Positions 1 to 5,330 of a DNA stretch of 5,330 bases are shown here, one piece after another. The stretch is taken from assembly GCA_947165795.1 (NCBI GenBank), contig CAMVBP010000141.1, positions 1 to 5,330 on the forward strand, given 5' to 3'. The first letter of the stretch is position 1, and every line of letters starts with the position of its first letter. The DNA comes from an uncultured Treponema sp. (GTDB lineage: Bacteria; Spirochaetota; Spirochaetia; Treponematales; Treponemataceae). Made by a program: the position numbers and the translations under genes. The notes under the pieces were generated by a model that did not search any database, was not told where the DNA came from, and was given only the letters and a program-made list of their open reading frames with translations.

Positions 1-45
1 TTGCAAAAAAAAACACACACGGATTTTTTCCATGTGTGCTTTTTC
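1..45 (-). terminator. Intrinsic terminator after ilvD
   Basis: Reading the minus strand, the ilvD stop is followed after about 26 bases by a 10-bp stem (arms at 29-38 and 14-23, one G-U pair) with a five-base loop, and then a run of nine T (5-13). This is a textbook rho-independent terminator and marks the end of the operon. The stem is also preceded by an A-run on the minus strand, so on the plus strand it is followed by a short T-run (40-44). It may therefore also stop transcripts arriving from the left. Confidence 0.88.
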
Positions 46-64
46 GTTTTATATTTTTTTAGGA

Positions 65-1750
65 CTATTCCAAAATTGCGCCTTTATCTGCTGAGCTTAC
101 AAGCTTTGCATATCTTGCAAGGTAGCCGGTCTTTACTTTTGGCTCCGGTGCTTTCCATGCAGCTCGGCGGCGATTCAATTCTTCATCGCTTACTTCGAGT
201 GTAATTTTGTAATTGTTGATATCGAGCGTAATCATATCGCCTTCTTCAACAAGGGCGATTGGACCTCCAACAGCGGCTTCAGGAGAACAGTGTCCTAAAG
301 AAGCTCCGCGGGTTGCTCCGGAGAAGCGGCCGTCTGTAATAAGGGCAACTTCTTTATCGAGTCCCTGGCCTGCAAGTGCTGCAGTTACTGCTAACATTTC
401 GCGCATTCCAGGACCGCCTTTTGGTCCTTCATAACGGATTACTACAACATCACCGCTCTTAATCTTTTGCTTTTGAACGGCTTCCATTGCTTCGCTTTCG
501 TCATTAAATACACGAGCAGGACCTGTGTGTTTCATAAGTTCTTTTGCGCAGGCAGAACGTTTTACAACAGTTCCGTTTGGCGCAAGATTTCCGAACAGAA
601 TTGCAAGACCGCCGTTATCGCTGAACGGATTTTCAATAGGACGCAAAACTTCAGGATTTCTGTTTTTTACGCCCTTTATATTTTCTGCAATAGTTTTACC
701 TGTTACAGTCATCAGGCTTGTATCAATAAGATTTTTCTTTGCAAGTTCAGCAAGAACAGCCTGAACACCACCCGCATCATCAAGTTCACACATAAATGTA
801 TGACCTGCAGGAGCAAGATGGCAAAGGTTTGGAGTTCTATTAGAAATCTCGTTAACTTCATGTAAATCAATACTCAAGCCAGCTTCATGAGCAATAGCTG
901 GTAAATGAAGCATCGTATTCGAAGAACAGCCAAGTGCCATATCGGCAGCAAGTGCATTCTGGAAATTCTTTTTAGTCATCATGCAGCGAGCAGTAATTCC
1001 GCGGTTATACATTTCCATAACCTGCATTCCGGCTTTTTTAGCAAGCGCAATTCGGCGGCCTGTTACTGCAGGAATTGTTCCGTTTCCCGGTAAACCAAGA
1101 CCAATAGATTCTGTAAGACAGTTCATTGAATTTGCTGTAAACATTCCGGAACATGCACCGCAGCCAGGGCATGCAACGCTTTCCATTTCACGAAGCTGTT
1201 CATTGTTAATGCGGCCGCTTGCAACAGCGCCAACTGCTTCGAACATATCTGTAAGCGAAAGATTACGTCCGCTGTATGGGTTAGAAGCATCATTACCAGG
1301 AAGATGGCCCGGCATCATAGGACCGCCGCTTACAAAGACAGTCGGCAAGTCCAGTCGGGCTGCTGCCATAAGCATTCCTGGAACAATTTTATCGCAGTTA
1401 GGGATCATAACAAGCGCATCAAACTGGTGTGCTTTAGTCATACATTCAATAGAATCTGCAATAAGCTCGCGGGTAACAAGGGAATATTTCATTCCTTCAT
1501 GGCCCATGGCAATACCGTCGCAAACCCCGATTGCAGGAAATTCTACAGGAGTTCCGCCGGCCATACGAACTCCAGCCTTAACGGCTTCAGCAATTCTGTC
1601 AAGTTCAATATGACCAGGAATTATTTCATTTTTTGCACAACATATACCAACTAAAGGTCGGTCAAGTTCTTCATCAGTATAGCCCATTGCATAAAACAAT
1701 GAGCGGTGTGGTGCACGTTCTACACCTTTTTTAGCATTGTCACTCTTCAT
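65..1750 (-). CDS. ilvD: Dihydroxy-acid dehydratase
   Basis: The enzyme removes water from 2,3-dihydroxy-isovalerate and 2,3-dihydroxy-3-methylvalerate to give the 2-keto acid precursors of valine (and leucine) and of isoleucine. It is cytoplasmic and depends on an Fe-S cluster and Mg2+. The 561-residue product is full length for the IlvD/Edd family. Visible signatures are NCDKIVPG (118-125; Cys119 is an expected cluster ligand and Lys120 the likely carbamylated metal-binding lysine), [12 protein letters not shown] (198-209; Cys200 a second ligand), and [11 protein letters not shown] (472-482), where Ser477 matches the proposed catalytic serine. The N-terminal PGH motif (45-47) resembles the E. 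coli-type enzyme rather than the plant type with a cysteine there, so a 4Fe-4S cluster is my guess. The start is the family's usual MKSD...[11 protein letters not shown]. The ATG lies inside the last codons of the upstream gene (11-base overlap) with only a weak AGAGA ahead of it, so translational coupling is likely. It is the last gene before the terminator. Confidence 0.97.
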   Translation of the reverse strand: MKSDNAKKGVERAPHRSLFYAMGYTDEELDRPLVGICCAKNEIIPGHIELDRIAEAVKAGVRMAGGTPVEFPAIGVCDGIAMGHEGMKYSLVTRELIADSIECMTKAHQFDALVMIPNCDKIVPGMLMAAARLDLPTVFVSGGPMMPGHLPGNDASNPYSGRNLSLTDMFEAVGAVASGRINNEQLREMESVACPGCGACSGMFTANSMNCLTESIGLGLPGNGTIPAVTGRRIALAKKAGMQVMEMYNRGITARCMMTKKNFQNALAADMALGCSSNTMLHLPAIAHEAGLSIDLHEVNEISNRTPNLCHLAPAGHTFMCELDDAGGVQAVLAELAKKNLIDTSLMTVTGKTIAENIKGVKNRNPEVLRPIENPFSDNGGLAILFGNLAPNGTVVKRSACAKELMKHTGPARVFNDESEAMEAVQKQKIKSGDVVVIRYEGPKGGPGMREMLAVTAALAGQGLDKEVALITDGRFSGATRGASLGHCSPEAAVGGPIALVEEGDMITLDINNYKITLEVSDEELNRRRAAWKAPEPKVKTGYLARYAKLVSSADKGAILE

Positions 1751-3305
1751 AATTATCTCTGATTACAAGTTTAATAAGCATATCTGTTTTTTGAGCTGCA
1801 CTCTTTCTCTGTTCATTCAATTCATTTCTGTCCAGACTGATTCTGGATTCTTCACAGATCTTCTTTGCATAATCAGAAAGAAGAGATGGCTTTTCTGCCT
1901 GACAGGCAAGAATAACATTTCTCTTATTAATATAATGGAAGTAAAATTGTGTAAATTCTTCATTCTCAAATGGAAGTCCCGCAAGAAGGAATACTCTCTG
2001 GAAATCGTGAATTCTCGCAAAGGTATTACAGCAGGCAAGTAATTTTTTAGAAAAATCCTTATTGCCGTTTTCGCCGGTAACTGTTTTTTCTGCAATTACA
2101 AACAGATCACCGTCTTCTGGAACTTCTCCAGCAGGCTTATAATTTAATACACGGCTGAAGGCAACTGAATCAATAAGGATTTTTGTTTTTCCGTCAATTA
2201 CATTAGGATCTTTCTTTTCTTCGGCAGTTGCACCCAACTCCTGCTGTTCCTGCTTAGAAAAAAGGTTTTCAAGTTCTTCGGTACTTACTGCACCTACGCT
2301 TGACTGAGCTGGAGACTCCGACATAACGTCCATTGCTTCAGAAAGGACTGCGGCTTCTTTTTCACTAACACCTGTCGATTCGCCACCAGAAACACGTTCT
2401 TTTTCCTCGCCCATAATATCAGCGAGCATTGAATCTACATTGTTATCTCCCATATTTTTAACCTCATTTTGAACTTTATTATTTGAAACATCCATAAAAT
2501 CAGATTCTTCATCGCTGGCCCCGATTTCGGCACTGAATGTGTCATCATCAAGCTCTTCATCATCTTCTGCAATTTCTACAGGAATTTCATCTGCATTTTC
2601 TTTAAAGAATGAATAATCTGCACCCTTAGCTGCACAAACTCGAATTATAAGCTCATCAGAAGCGGCACCTTTTTTATAAAGGCTTCCGTCTTCGCCTACA
2701 AAATATTTACTGCTTTCGCCGTCAATTCTTATATTTCTTATTGAATTGCAGCCTTCAAATGCATCCGGCGCAATTTCTTCTATACTACCCGGAATAACTA
2801 CAGTTTCCAGAGACGAACAGTCTGCAGCGGCCCTGCTTTCAATTTTTTCTACTGTTGAAGGAATTATTAAAGACTTTAAACCTGTACAGCCTTCAAAAAC
2901 AGAAAGCGGAAGAACCTTAATTCCTGCCCTGAACGGAATATCTGCAAGAGAAGAACAGCCTTTAAAAAGTCCTTCAGAAAAAGTTTCCAGAGAATTAGGC
3001 ATTGTAATTTTTGTAAGTGCTGAACAGCCGCTAAAAAGATAAGGTGGAAGTTCTGTAATTGAAGATGGTAATTTTACTTTTTTCAAAGCAAGTGAATTTT
3101 CAAAAAGTGCATTTCCTATCTGTTTTACTGAATCCGGTAAAGAAATTGATTCATAAGGAGATGCAGAAAAAACTTCATCATCTATATAATGAGCACCAAA
3201 AGGAACTCTTCCTGTAAATGCATCCGAAGTGTCGTCCACTCCTAAAACTGTATGCAAGTCAGAAGAATATAATAATCCATTTTTTTTGATATATGATTCA
3301 CCCAT
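1740..3305 (-). CDS. BspA-type leucine-rich repeat protein with unknown C-terminal domain
   Basis: 521 residues; exact function unknown. Residues about 51-195 hold roughly six BspA/LRR_5-type repeats of about 23 residues, with the recurring pattern LPSSIxxLPxxLFxGCSxLxxI (for example FSGCSAL at 91-97, FKGCSSL at 114-120, FEGCTGL at 137-143). An acidic stretch follows (about 244-270, many D/E), then a polar low-complexity linker (about 275-365). A C-terminal region (about 370-521) looks folded, with alternating hydrophobic strands and helices, and I do not recognise it. Many BspA-type proteins are exported, but there is no signal peptide, membrane segment or sorting signal here, so it is probably cytoplasmic. 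No Shine-Dalgarno is seen before the ATG, and an in-frame TGA lies nine codons upstream, so the start is bounded. It follows cimA by 57 bases and overlaps ilvD by 11 bases, which implies co-expression with branched-chain synthesis. Residue 285 could be an internal start. A scaffold or regulatory role is only a guess. Confidence 0.85.
   Translation of the reverse strand: MGESYIKKNGLLYSSDLHTVLGVDDTSDAFTGRVPFGAHYIDDEVFSASPYESISLPDSVKQIGNALFENSLALKKVKLPSSITELPPYLFSGCSALTKITMPNSLETFSEGLFKGCSSLADIPFRAGIKVLPLSVFEGCTGLKSLIIPSTVEKIESRAAADCSSLETVVIPGSIEEIAPDAFEGCNSIRNIRIDGESSKYFVGEDGSLYKKGAASDELIIRVCAAKGADYSFFKENADEIPVEIAEDDEELDDDTFSAEIGASDEESDFMDVSNNKVQNEVKNMGDNNVDSMLADIMGEEKERVSGGESTGVSEKEAAVLSEAMDVMSESPAQSSVGAVSTEELENLFSKQEQQELGATAEEKKDPNVIDGKTKILIDSVAFSRVLNYKPAGEVPEDGDLFVIAEKTVTGENGNKDFSKKLLACCNTFARIHDFQRVFLLAGLPFENEEFTQFYFHYINKRNVILACQAEKPSLLSDYAKKICEESRISLDRNELNEQRKSAAQKTDMLIKLVIRDNYEE
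2451..2465 (-). promoter_or_regulatory. Possible internal ribosome binding site and start in the LRR gene
   Basis: On the minus strand GAGGT (2461-2465) stands seven bases before an in-frame ATG (2451-2453, Met285 of the repeat protein). It is the best Shine-Dalgarno-to-ATG arrangement I see in the window; the real gene starts have weak or no such motif. Starting here would give a 237-residue product ([17 protein letters not shown]...) made of the linker and the C-terminal domain without the repeats. It could be chance, since GAGGTT also encodes Glu-Val here. Confidence 0.3.
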
Positions 3306-3362
3306 ACAAACGATTTTATCATATATTTCTCATTTTGTCTTTTAAAAAGTATTTATTAACAA
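3306..3362 (-). promoter_or_regulatory. AT-rich cimA-LRR gap with possible weak promoter
   Basis: The gap is 57 bases and very AT-rich. On the minus strand a TATGAT (3318-3323) could be a -10 box, but no good -35 lies about 17 bases upstream (the best is TTTAAA-like). A start from it would leave a leader of only a few bases before the ATG at 3305, almost leaderless. No terminator hairpin is visible, so read-through from cimA is the simpler view. Low confidence as a promoter. Confidence 0.2.
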
Positions 3363-4958
3363 TTATTTGAGGATATTTTCTTTAGAAAGCTTGTATTCAA
3401 AAGAATCTATAAGCGCAATACAGGAAGCTTCAATAACGTCGGAAGAAACGCCGATTGTCGTCCAGTTTGATTTTCCGTCCGAGCTTTCTATAATTACACG
3501 AACCGCAGTTGCAGTTGCAAGTTTTGAATCCAAAACCCTAACCTTGTAATCTATAAGGTGGAAGCCTGTAACTACAGGATAAAATTTCTGCAGGGCACGT
3601 CTTAAGGCAATATCGAGGGCATTTACAGGTCCGTTTCCTTCTCCTGCAGTAACTTCAAATTTTCCATCAACTTCAACCTTTATTTGAGCACAGCTGCAAA
3701 CACCTTCTTCAGGGCGAGGATTAGAACCGTTTGTCTGATAATAATGAAGTTTGAAAAAAGGTTTATAAAGACCTGTAAGCTTTTTTACCATTAATTCAAA
3801 GCTTCCATCCGCGCCTTCAAACTGATAACCTTCAGATTCCAGTTCTTTTACGCGCTTCATTATTCTGTTAATTATTTGCTTATCGTTCTCTGCATTACCG
3901 GAAAGCAGTTCAGGCAATATGGATTTTACTTTTTCCATAACGGTTGCACGTCCGGCAACTTCGCTCATTAAAAAGACTCGTGAATTACCTACAACTTCCG
4001 GAGAAATATGCTCGTATGCCCATGGATTTTTTAATACGGCATCAATATGCATTCCGGCTTTGTGCGCAAATGCATTCACTCCTACAAAAGGAAACTGTGC
4101 ATTTAAATTGATATTTGTAATTTCGGCAATTCTGTGACATATAGAAGTAAGGCTGCTTAATTTTTCAGGCGGAATACACTGGCAGTCCATTTTCAGCTGC
4201 AAGTCAGGAATTAAAGTTGAAAGATTTGCATTTCCTGTTCTTTCGCCAAATCCTAAAAGAACACCCTGAACATGAGTTACGCCTTCCTTTACGGCAACAA
4301 GACTGTTTGCAACTGCAAGTCCGCAGTCATTATGAGTATGAATTCCTATCTGAACTTTATCACCGAATCTCTGAATTGCATCTGCAACTGCGGCACGGCA
4401 TTCGTCGATTAAAAAACCGCCTTTTGTTTCGCAAAGACAAATTGTTTTTGCTCCGCCATCTACTGCAGCCTGAATTGTCTGAAAGGCATATTCCTTATCG
4501 TCGTAATAGGCTGTAAAAAAATGCTCGGCATCGTAAATAACTTTGCGGCCTTTTTTTACAAGAAATTCCACCGACTGGCGGATCATATTAAGATTTTCCT
4601 GCAGTGAAGTTTTTAAAATCTGAGTAACATGAAGTGTCCAGGATTTTCCAAAAACAACTACAGTTTTTGTTCCTGCCTTAAGAAGGCTCTGAAGGTTTTC
4701 ATCTTCTTCGCAGGAAATATTTTTTCTTCGGGTTGAACCGAATGCGCAGATTTCTGAATTTTTGAATTTTATATTCTTTACCTTGCGGAAAAATTCCATA
4801 TCCTTTGGATTTGAACCTGGATTACCGGCTTCTATATAAGTAACGCCGAGTTCATCCAAAGCCTGACAGATATAAATCTTGTCCTGAAGAGAATATGAAA
4901 CACCTTCACCCTGAGCACCATCTCGTAGTGTCGAGTCTAAAACTTCTATCTTACGCAT
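3363..4958 (-). CDS. cimA: (R)-citramalate synthase (LeuA-like, CimA family)
   Basis: It condenses pyruvate with acetyl-CoA to (R)-citramalate, the first step of the threonine-independent isoleucine route, in the cytoplasm. The 531-residue protein matches the roughly 520-540-residue citramalate synthase branch of the DRE-TIM metallolyases. Visible features are LRDGAQGEG (11-19; Arg12 and Asp13 catalytic/metal), GNPGSNPKD (45-53), FGSTRRKN (73-80), YDAEHFF (142-148), the metal-binding HTHND (207-211) and GFGERTGNANL (236-246). The C-terminal LeuA-type allosteric domain (about 385-531) contains GNGPVNALDIALRRAL, DYKVRVLDS and a late ESSDG. Feedback control by isoleucine is usual for CimA and is an inference here. 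I chose the ATG at 4956-4958 (MRKIEVLDSTLRDG) because family members begin there. A GTG 36 bases upstream would add a Cys-rich 12-residue tail lying inside a repeat hairpin. No Shine-Dalgarno precedes the ATG. The family motif DTNGG is ETKGG (177-181) here. 2-isopropylmalate synthase is the less likely alternative. Confidence 0.93.
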   Translation of the reverse strand: MRKIEVLDSTLRDGAQGEGVSYSLQDKIYICQALDELGVTYIEAGNPGSNPKDMEFFRKVKNIKFKNSEICAFGSTRRKNISCEEDENLQSLLKAGTKTVVVFGKSWTLHVTQILKTSLQENLNMIRQSVEFLVKKGRKVIYDAEHFFTAYYDDKEYAFQTIQAAVDGGAKTICLCETKGGFLIDECRAAVADAIQRFGDKVQIGIHTHNDCGLAVANSLVAVKEGVTHVQGVLLGFGERTGNANLSTLIPDLQLKMDCQCIPPEKLSSLTSICHRIAEITNINLNAQFPFVGVNAFAHKAGMHIDAVLKNPWAYEHISPEVVGNSRVFLMSEVAGRATVMEKVKSILPELLSGNAENDKQIINRIMKRVKELESEGYQFEGADGSFELMVKKLTGLYKPFFKLHYYQTNGSNPRPEEGVCSCAQIKVEVDGKFEVTAGEGNGPVNALDIALRRALQKFYPVVTGFHLIDYKVRVLDSKLATATAVRVIIESSDGKSNWTTIGVSSDVIEASCIALIDSFEYKLSKENILK

Positions 4959-4970
4959 ATATATACAATA

Positions 4971-5003
4971 ACAGGCTGCAGAGCAAGAAATCACGCAGCC
5001 TGT
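4971..5003 (-). promoter_or_regulatory. GC-rich hairpin just before the cimA start
   Basis: A perfect 9-bp inverted repeat, ACAGGCTGC (4971-4979) and GCAGCCTGT (4995-5003), encloses a 15-base loop. On the minus strand it ends 12 bases before the cimA ATG, where a ribosome binding site should be. The following bases are AT-rich but contain no T-run, so a canonical intrinsic terminator is unlikely. It could block ribosome access, act as a weak terminator, or simply be a decayed repeat. It is the short form of the hairpin in the neighbouring copy (5055-5106). Confidence 0.6.
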
Positions 5004-5031
5004 AGTTCTACCCCTTAAAAACGGTTATTCA

Positions 5032-5037
5032 ATTATA
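5032..5037 (-). promoter_or_regulatory. Possible -10 box for cimA in repeat copy A
   Basis: On the minus strand the stop of the duplicated tpiA tail together with the next base forms a perfect TATAAT. The matching place in copy B reads TATAAC. The hexamer 17 bases upstream (AGCCTG) is a poor -35, so a promoter is only possible. Transcripts from it would carry a leader of roughly 65-70 bases containing the last hairpin before cimA. Confidence 0.22.
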
Positions 5038-5098
5038 ATACACAGATTGGAACACAGGCTGCGATTGGCCCTAGGATTGCGAGCGGGCGAGCAATCAC
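5033..5098 (-). CDS. Possible 21-codon leader peptide rich in Ile, Leu and Val
   Basis: On the minus strand a GTG at 5096-5098 opens a frame of 21 codons ending in TAA at 5033-5035. It begins MIARPLAILG and ends with the duplicated VPICVL. Apart from the initiator it has four Ile, three Leu and two Val among 20 residues. It lies upstream of a branched-chain biosynthetic gene and overlaps segments able to form alternative hairpins, as in leader-peptide attenuators. Against it: the start is GTG with only AGG four bases before it, the sequence comes from a palindromic repeat plus a copied gene tail, and hydrophobic codons could arise by chance. Expression is not shown. Confidence 0.25.
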   Translation of the reverse strand: MIARPLAILGPIAACVPICVL

Positions 5099-5106
5099 GC
5101 AGCCTG
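5055..5106 (-). repeat. Long nested GC-rich palindrome, REP-like
   Basis: The outer arms CAGGCTGC (5055-5062) and GCAGCCTG (5099-5106) pair perfectly. The stem can continue with GATTG (5063-5067) against CAATC (5092-5096) across a two-base bulge. A rival inner stem is GATTGC (5075-5080) with GCAATC (5091-5096). The loop contains a GCGAGC direct repeat. No T-run follows, so it does not look like an ordinary terminator. It may be a transcript-stabilising 3' structure for tpiA, a repeat element, or part of a regulatory leader for cimA. Confidence 0.65.
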
Positions 5107-5128
5107 CCGTTTTGCCCCTGCAAAACGG
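5107..5128 (-). promoter_or_regulatory. Perfect 9-bp hairpin right after the tpiA stop
   Basis: CCGTTTTGC (5107-5115) and GCAAAACGG (5120-5128) form a perfect 9-bp stem with a four-base loop, starting four bases after the tpiA stop codon. It lacks a following T-run, so it is more likely a 3'-end stabiliser or pause structure than a full intrinsic terminator. Copy A keeps only a degenerate version. Confidence 0.55.
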
Positions 5129-5132
5129 GTGG

Positions 5133-5330
5133 TTATAATACGCAGATAGGTACAAAAGTCTCTGCTTTAAGACTTGCACCACCAATCAAACCACCGTCAA
5201 TATCCGGCTGAGCAAGAAGCTCTGGAGCGTTAGAAGCCTTCATAGATCCACCGTACTGGATGATTACTTCATCAGCAACCTTCTGGTTGTAGAGCTTTGC
5301 AATGTATCCGCGGATGAACTTGTGGATAGC
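5133..5330 (-). CDS. tpiA: Triosephosphate isomerase, C-terminal part (cut by window edge)
   Basis: Triosephosphate isomerase interconverts dihydroxyacetone phosphate and glyceraldehyde 3-phosphate in glycolysis and gluconeogenesis, in the cytoplasm. The last 65 codons and the TAA are present, about a quarter of a typical 250-residue enzyme; the 5' part lies beyond the right edge. The frame starts [15 protein letters not shown] and contains IIQYGGSMK (23-31), the phosphate-binding loop, then [12 protein letters not shown] (43-54), the GG phosphate-contacting motif of the last beta-alpha unit. The catalytic Lys, His and Glu are outside the window. The tail ends VPICVL. Codon choice favours C-ending and AAG codons (all Tyr are TAC, all Asn AAC, most Lys AAG), unlike the AAA-rich cimA, which suits a strongly expressed glycolytic gene. 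It lies 174 bases upstream of cimA on the same strand. Whether the two share a transcript cannot be told. Confidence 0.95.
   Translation of the reverse strand, partial: AIHKFIRGYIAKLYNQKVADEVIIQYGGSMKASNAPELLAQPDIDGGLIGGASLKAETFVPICVL

Larger units (their letters stand above)
4971..5053 (-). repeat. Tandem repeat copy A: decayed tpiA tail plus hairpin
   Basis: The 83-base unit matches the adjacent copy B in order. Read on the minus strand it has six codons for VPICVL and a TAA stop (5033-5053), a degenerate form of the first hairpin (about 5007-5025), and then the ACAGGCTGC/GCAGCCTGT hairpin. Shared blocks include the 13-base string ATCACGCAGCCTG (plus strand, 4990-5002 and 5094-5106). Compared with tpiA's real last codons, the three differences (GTT/GTA, CCA/CCT, TGT/TGC) are all silent. 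Confidence 0.75.
5054..5153 (-). repeat. Tandem repeat copy B: true tpiA tail plus two hairpins
   Basis: The 100-base unit directly abuts copy A. On the minus strand it contains the genuine last six codons and stop of tpiA (5133-5153), an intact 9-bp hairpin (5107-5128) and a long GC-rich palindrome (5055-5106). It is longer than copy A mainly because of about 20 extra bases inside the palindrome. The GC-rich core contrasts with the AT-rich surroundings and resembles REP- or MITE-like intergenic repeats, though only a genome-wide search can show that. Confidence 0.75.

Noticed and set aside
5..20. A-run and CA repeat as a microsatellite or phase-variable tract
   Set aside because: The tract is the T-run and stem arm of the ilvD terminator and is not in or near a start site within the window.
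981..1613. Long plus-strand open frame of 210 codons, and shorter ones at 213-434, 467-865, 525-764, 905-1093 and 1304-1654
   Set aside because: All lie antisense to the strongly conserved ilvD frame and their translations show no domain or family pattern; they are shadows of its codon use.
1737..2095. Open frames of about 100 codons on both strands across the 3' end of the LRR gene
   Set aside because: They lie in other frames of a gene with consistent protein-like features and overlap the coupled ilvD start; no recognisable product.
2746..3042. Plus-strand frame opposite the leucine-rich repeats
   Set aside because: Its apparent regularity is just the antisense of the repeated LRR codons.
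3367..4516. Plus-strand frames opposite cimA (3367-3549, 3919-4137, 4217-4516)
   Set aside because: Antisense to conserved CimA motifs, without any family resemblance or initiation signals.
4959..4994. N-terminal extension of CimA from a GTG at 4992-4994
   Set aside because: The added residues (ISCSAACYCIY) fall inside the repeat hairpin, do not resemble the family, and the internal ATG gives the standard N-terminus.
5007..5018. T-box-like string on the minus strand (AGGGGTAGAAC) before cimA
   Set aside because: It only partly resembles the T-box consensus, the equivalent site in copy B is different, and no specifier stem or T-run terminator is visible.
4971..5153. CRISPR-like array
   Set aside because: Only two units, imperfect, with no unique spacers and with gene-tail codons inside; a tandem duplication explains it.

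Overview
The window is a compact block of genes all read from the minus strand. It looks like part of a chromosome of a host-associated bacterium of moderate, somewhat AT-rich composition. A spirochaete of the Treponema type is my best guess. That rests on the general look of the TpiA tail, the citramalate route to isoleucine and a BspA-type leucine-rich repeat protein. It is an inference; nothing here is diagnostic on its own.

In transcription order (right to left) the window holds four genes and a terminator. First is the 3' end of tpiA (triosephosphate isomerase), cut by the window edge. A 174-base intergenic region with tandem repeats and hairpins follows. Then come cimA ((R)-citramalate synthase), a 57-base AT-rich gap, a 521-residue protein with BspA-type leucine-rich repeats, and ilvD (dihydroxy-acid dehydratase), which overlaps the end of the repeat-protein gene by 11 bases. 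A strong intrinsic terminator sits just after ilvD. There is no gene-free stretch over 300 bases.

The metabolic theme is branched-chain amino acid synthesis. CimA joins pyruvate and acetyl-CoA to give citramalate, the threonine-independent entry to isoleucine. IlvD carries out the dehydration shared by isoleucine and valine (and thus leucine) synthesis. The leucine-rich repeat protein has no obvious place in that pathway, yet it is packed between the two enzymes and probably translationally coupled to ilvD.

The most unusual part is the tpiA-cimA intergenic region. A unit holding the last six codons and stop of tpiA plus a GC-rich hairpin occurs twice in tandem, and the two codon tails differ only at silent positions. 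Because of the duplication, four segments in a row can pair as 1:2, 2:3 or 3:4. A 21-codon frame rich in Ile, Leu and Val starts at segment 1, runs through segment 2 and stops before segment 3, and the last hairpin sits 12 bases before the cimA start. This resembles a leader-peptide attenuator for a branched-chain operon. It may also be only a by-product of a duplicated palindromic repeat. Both readings are given below.
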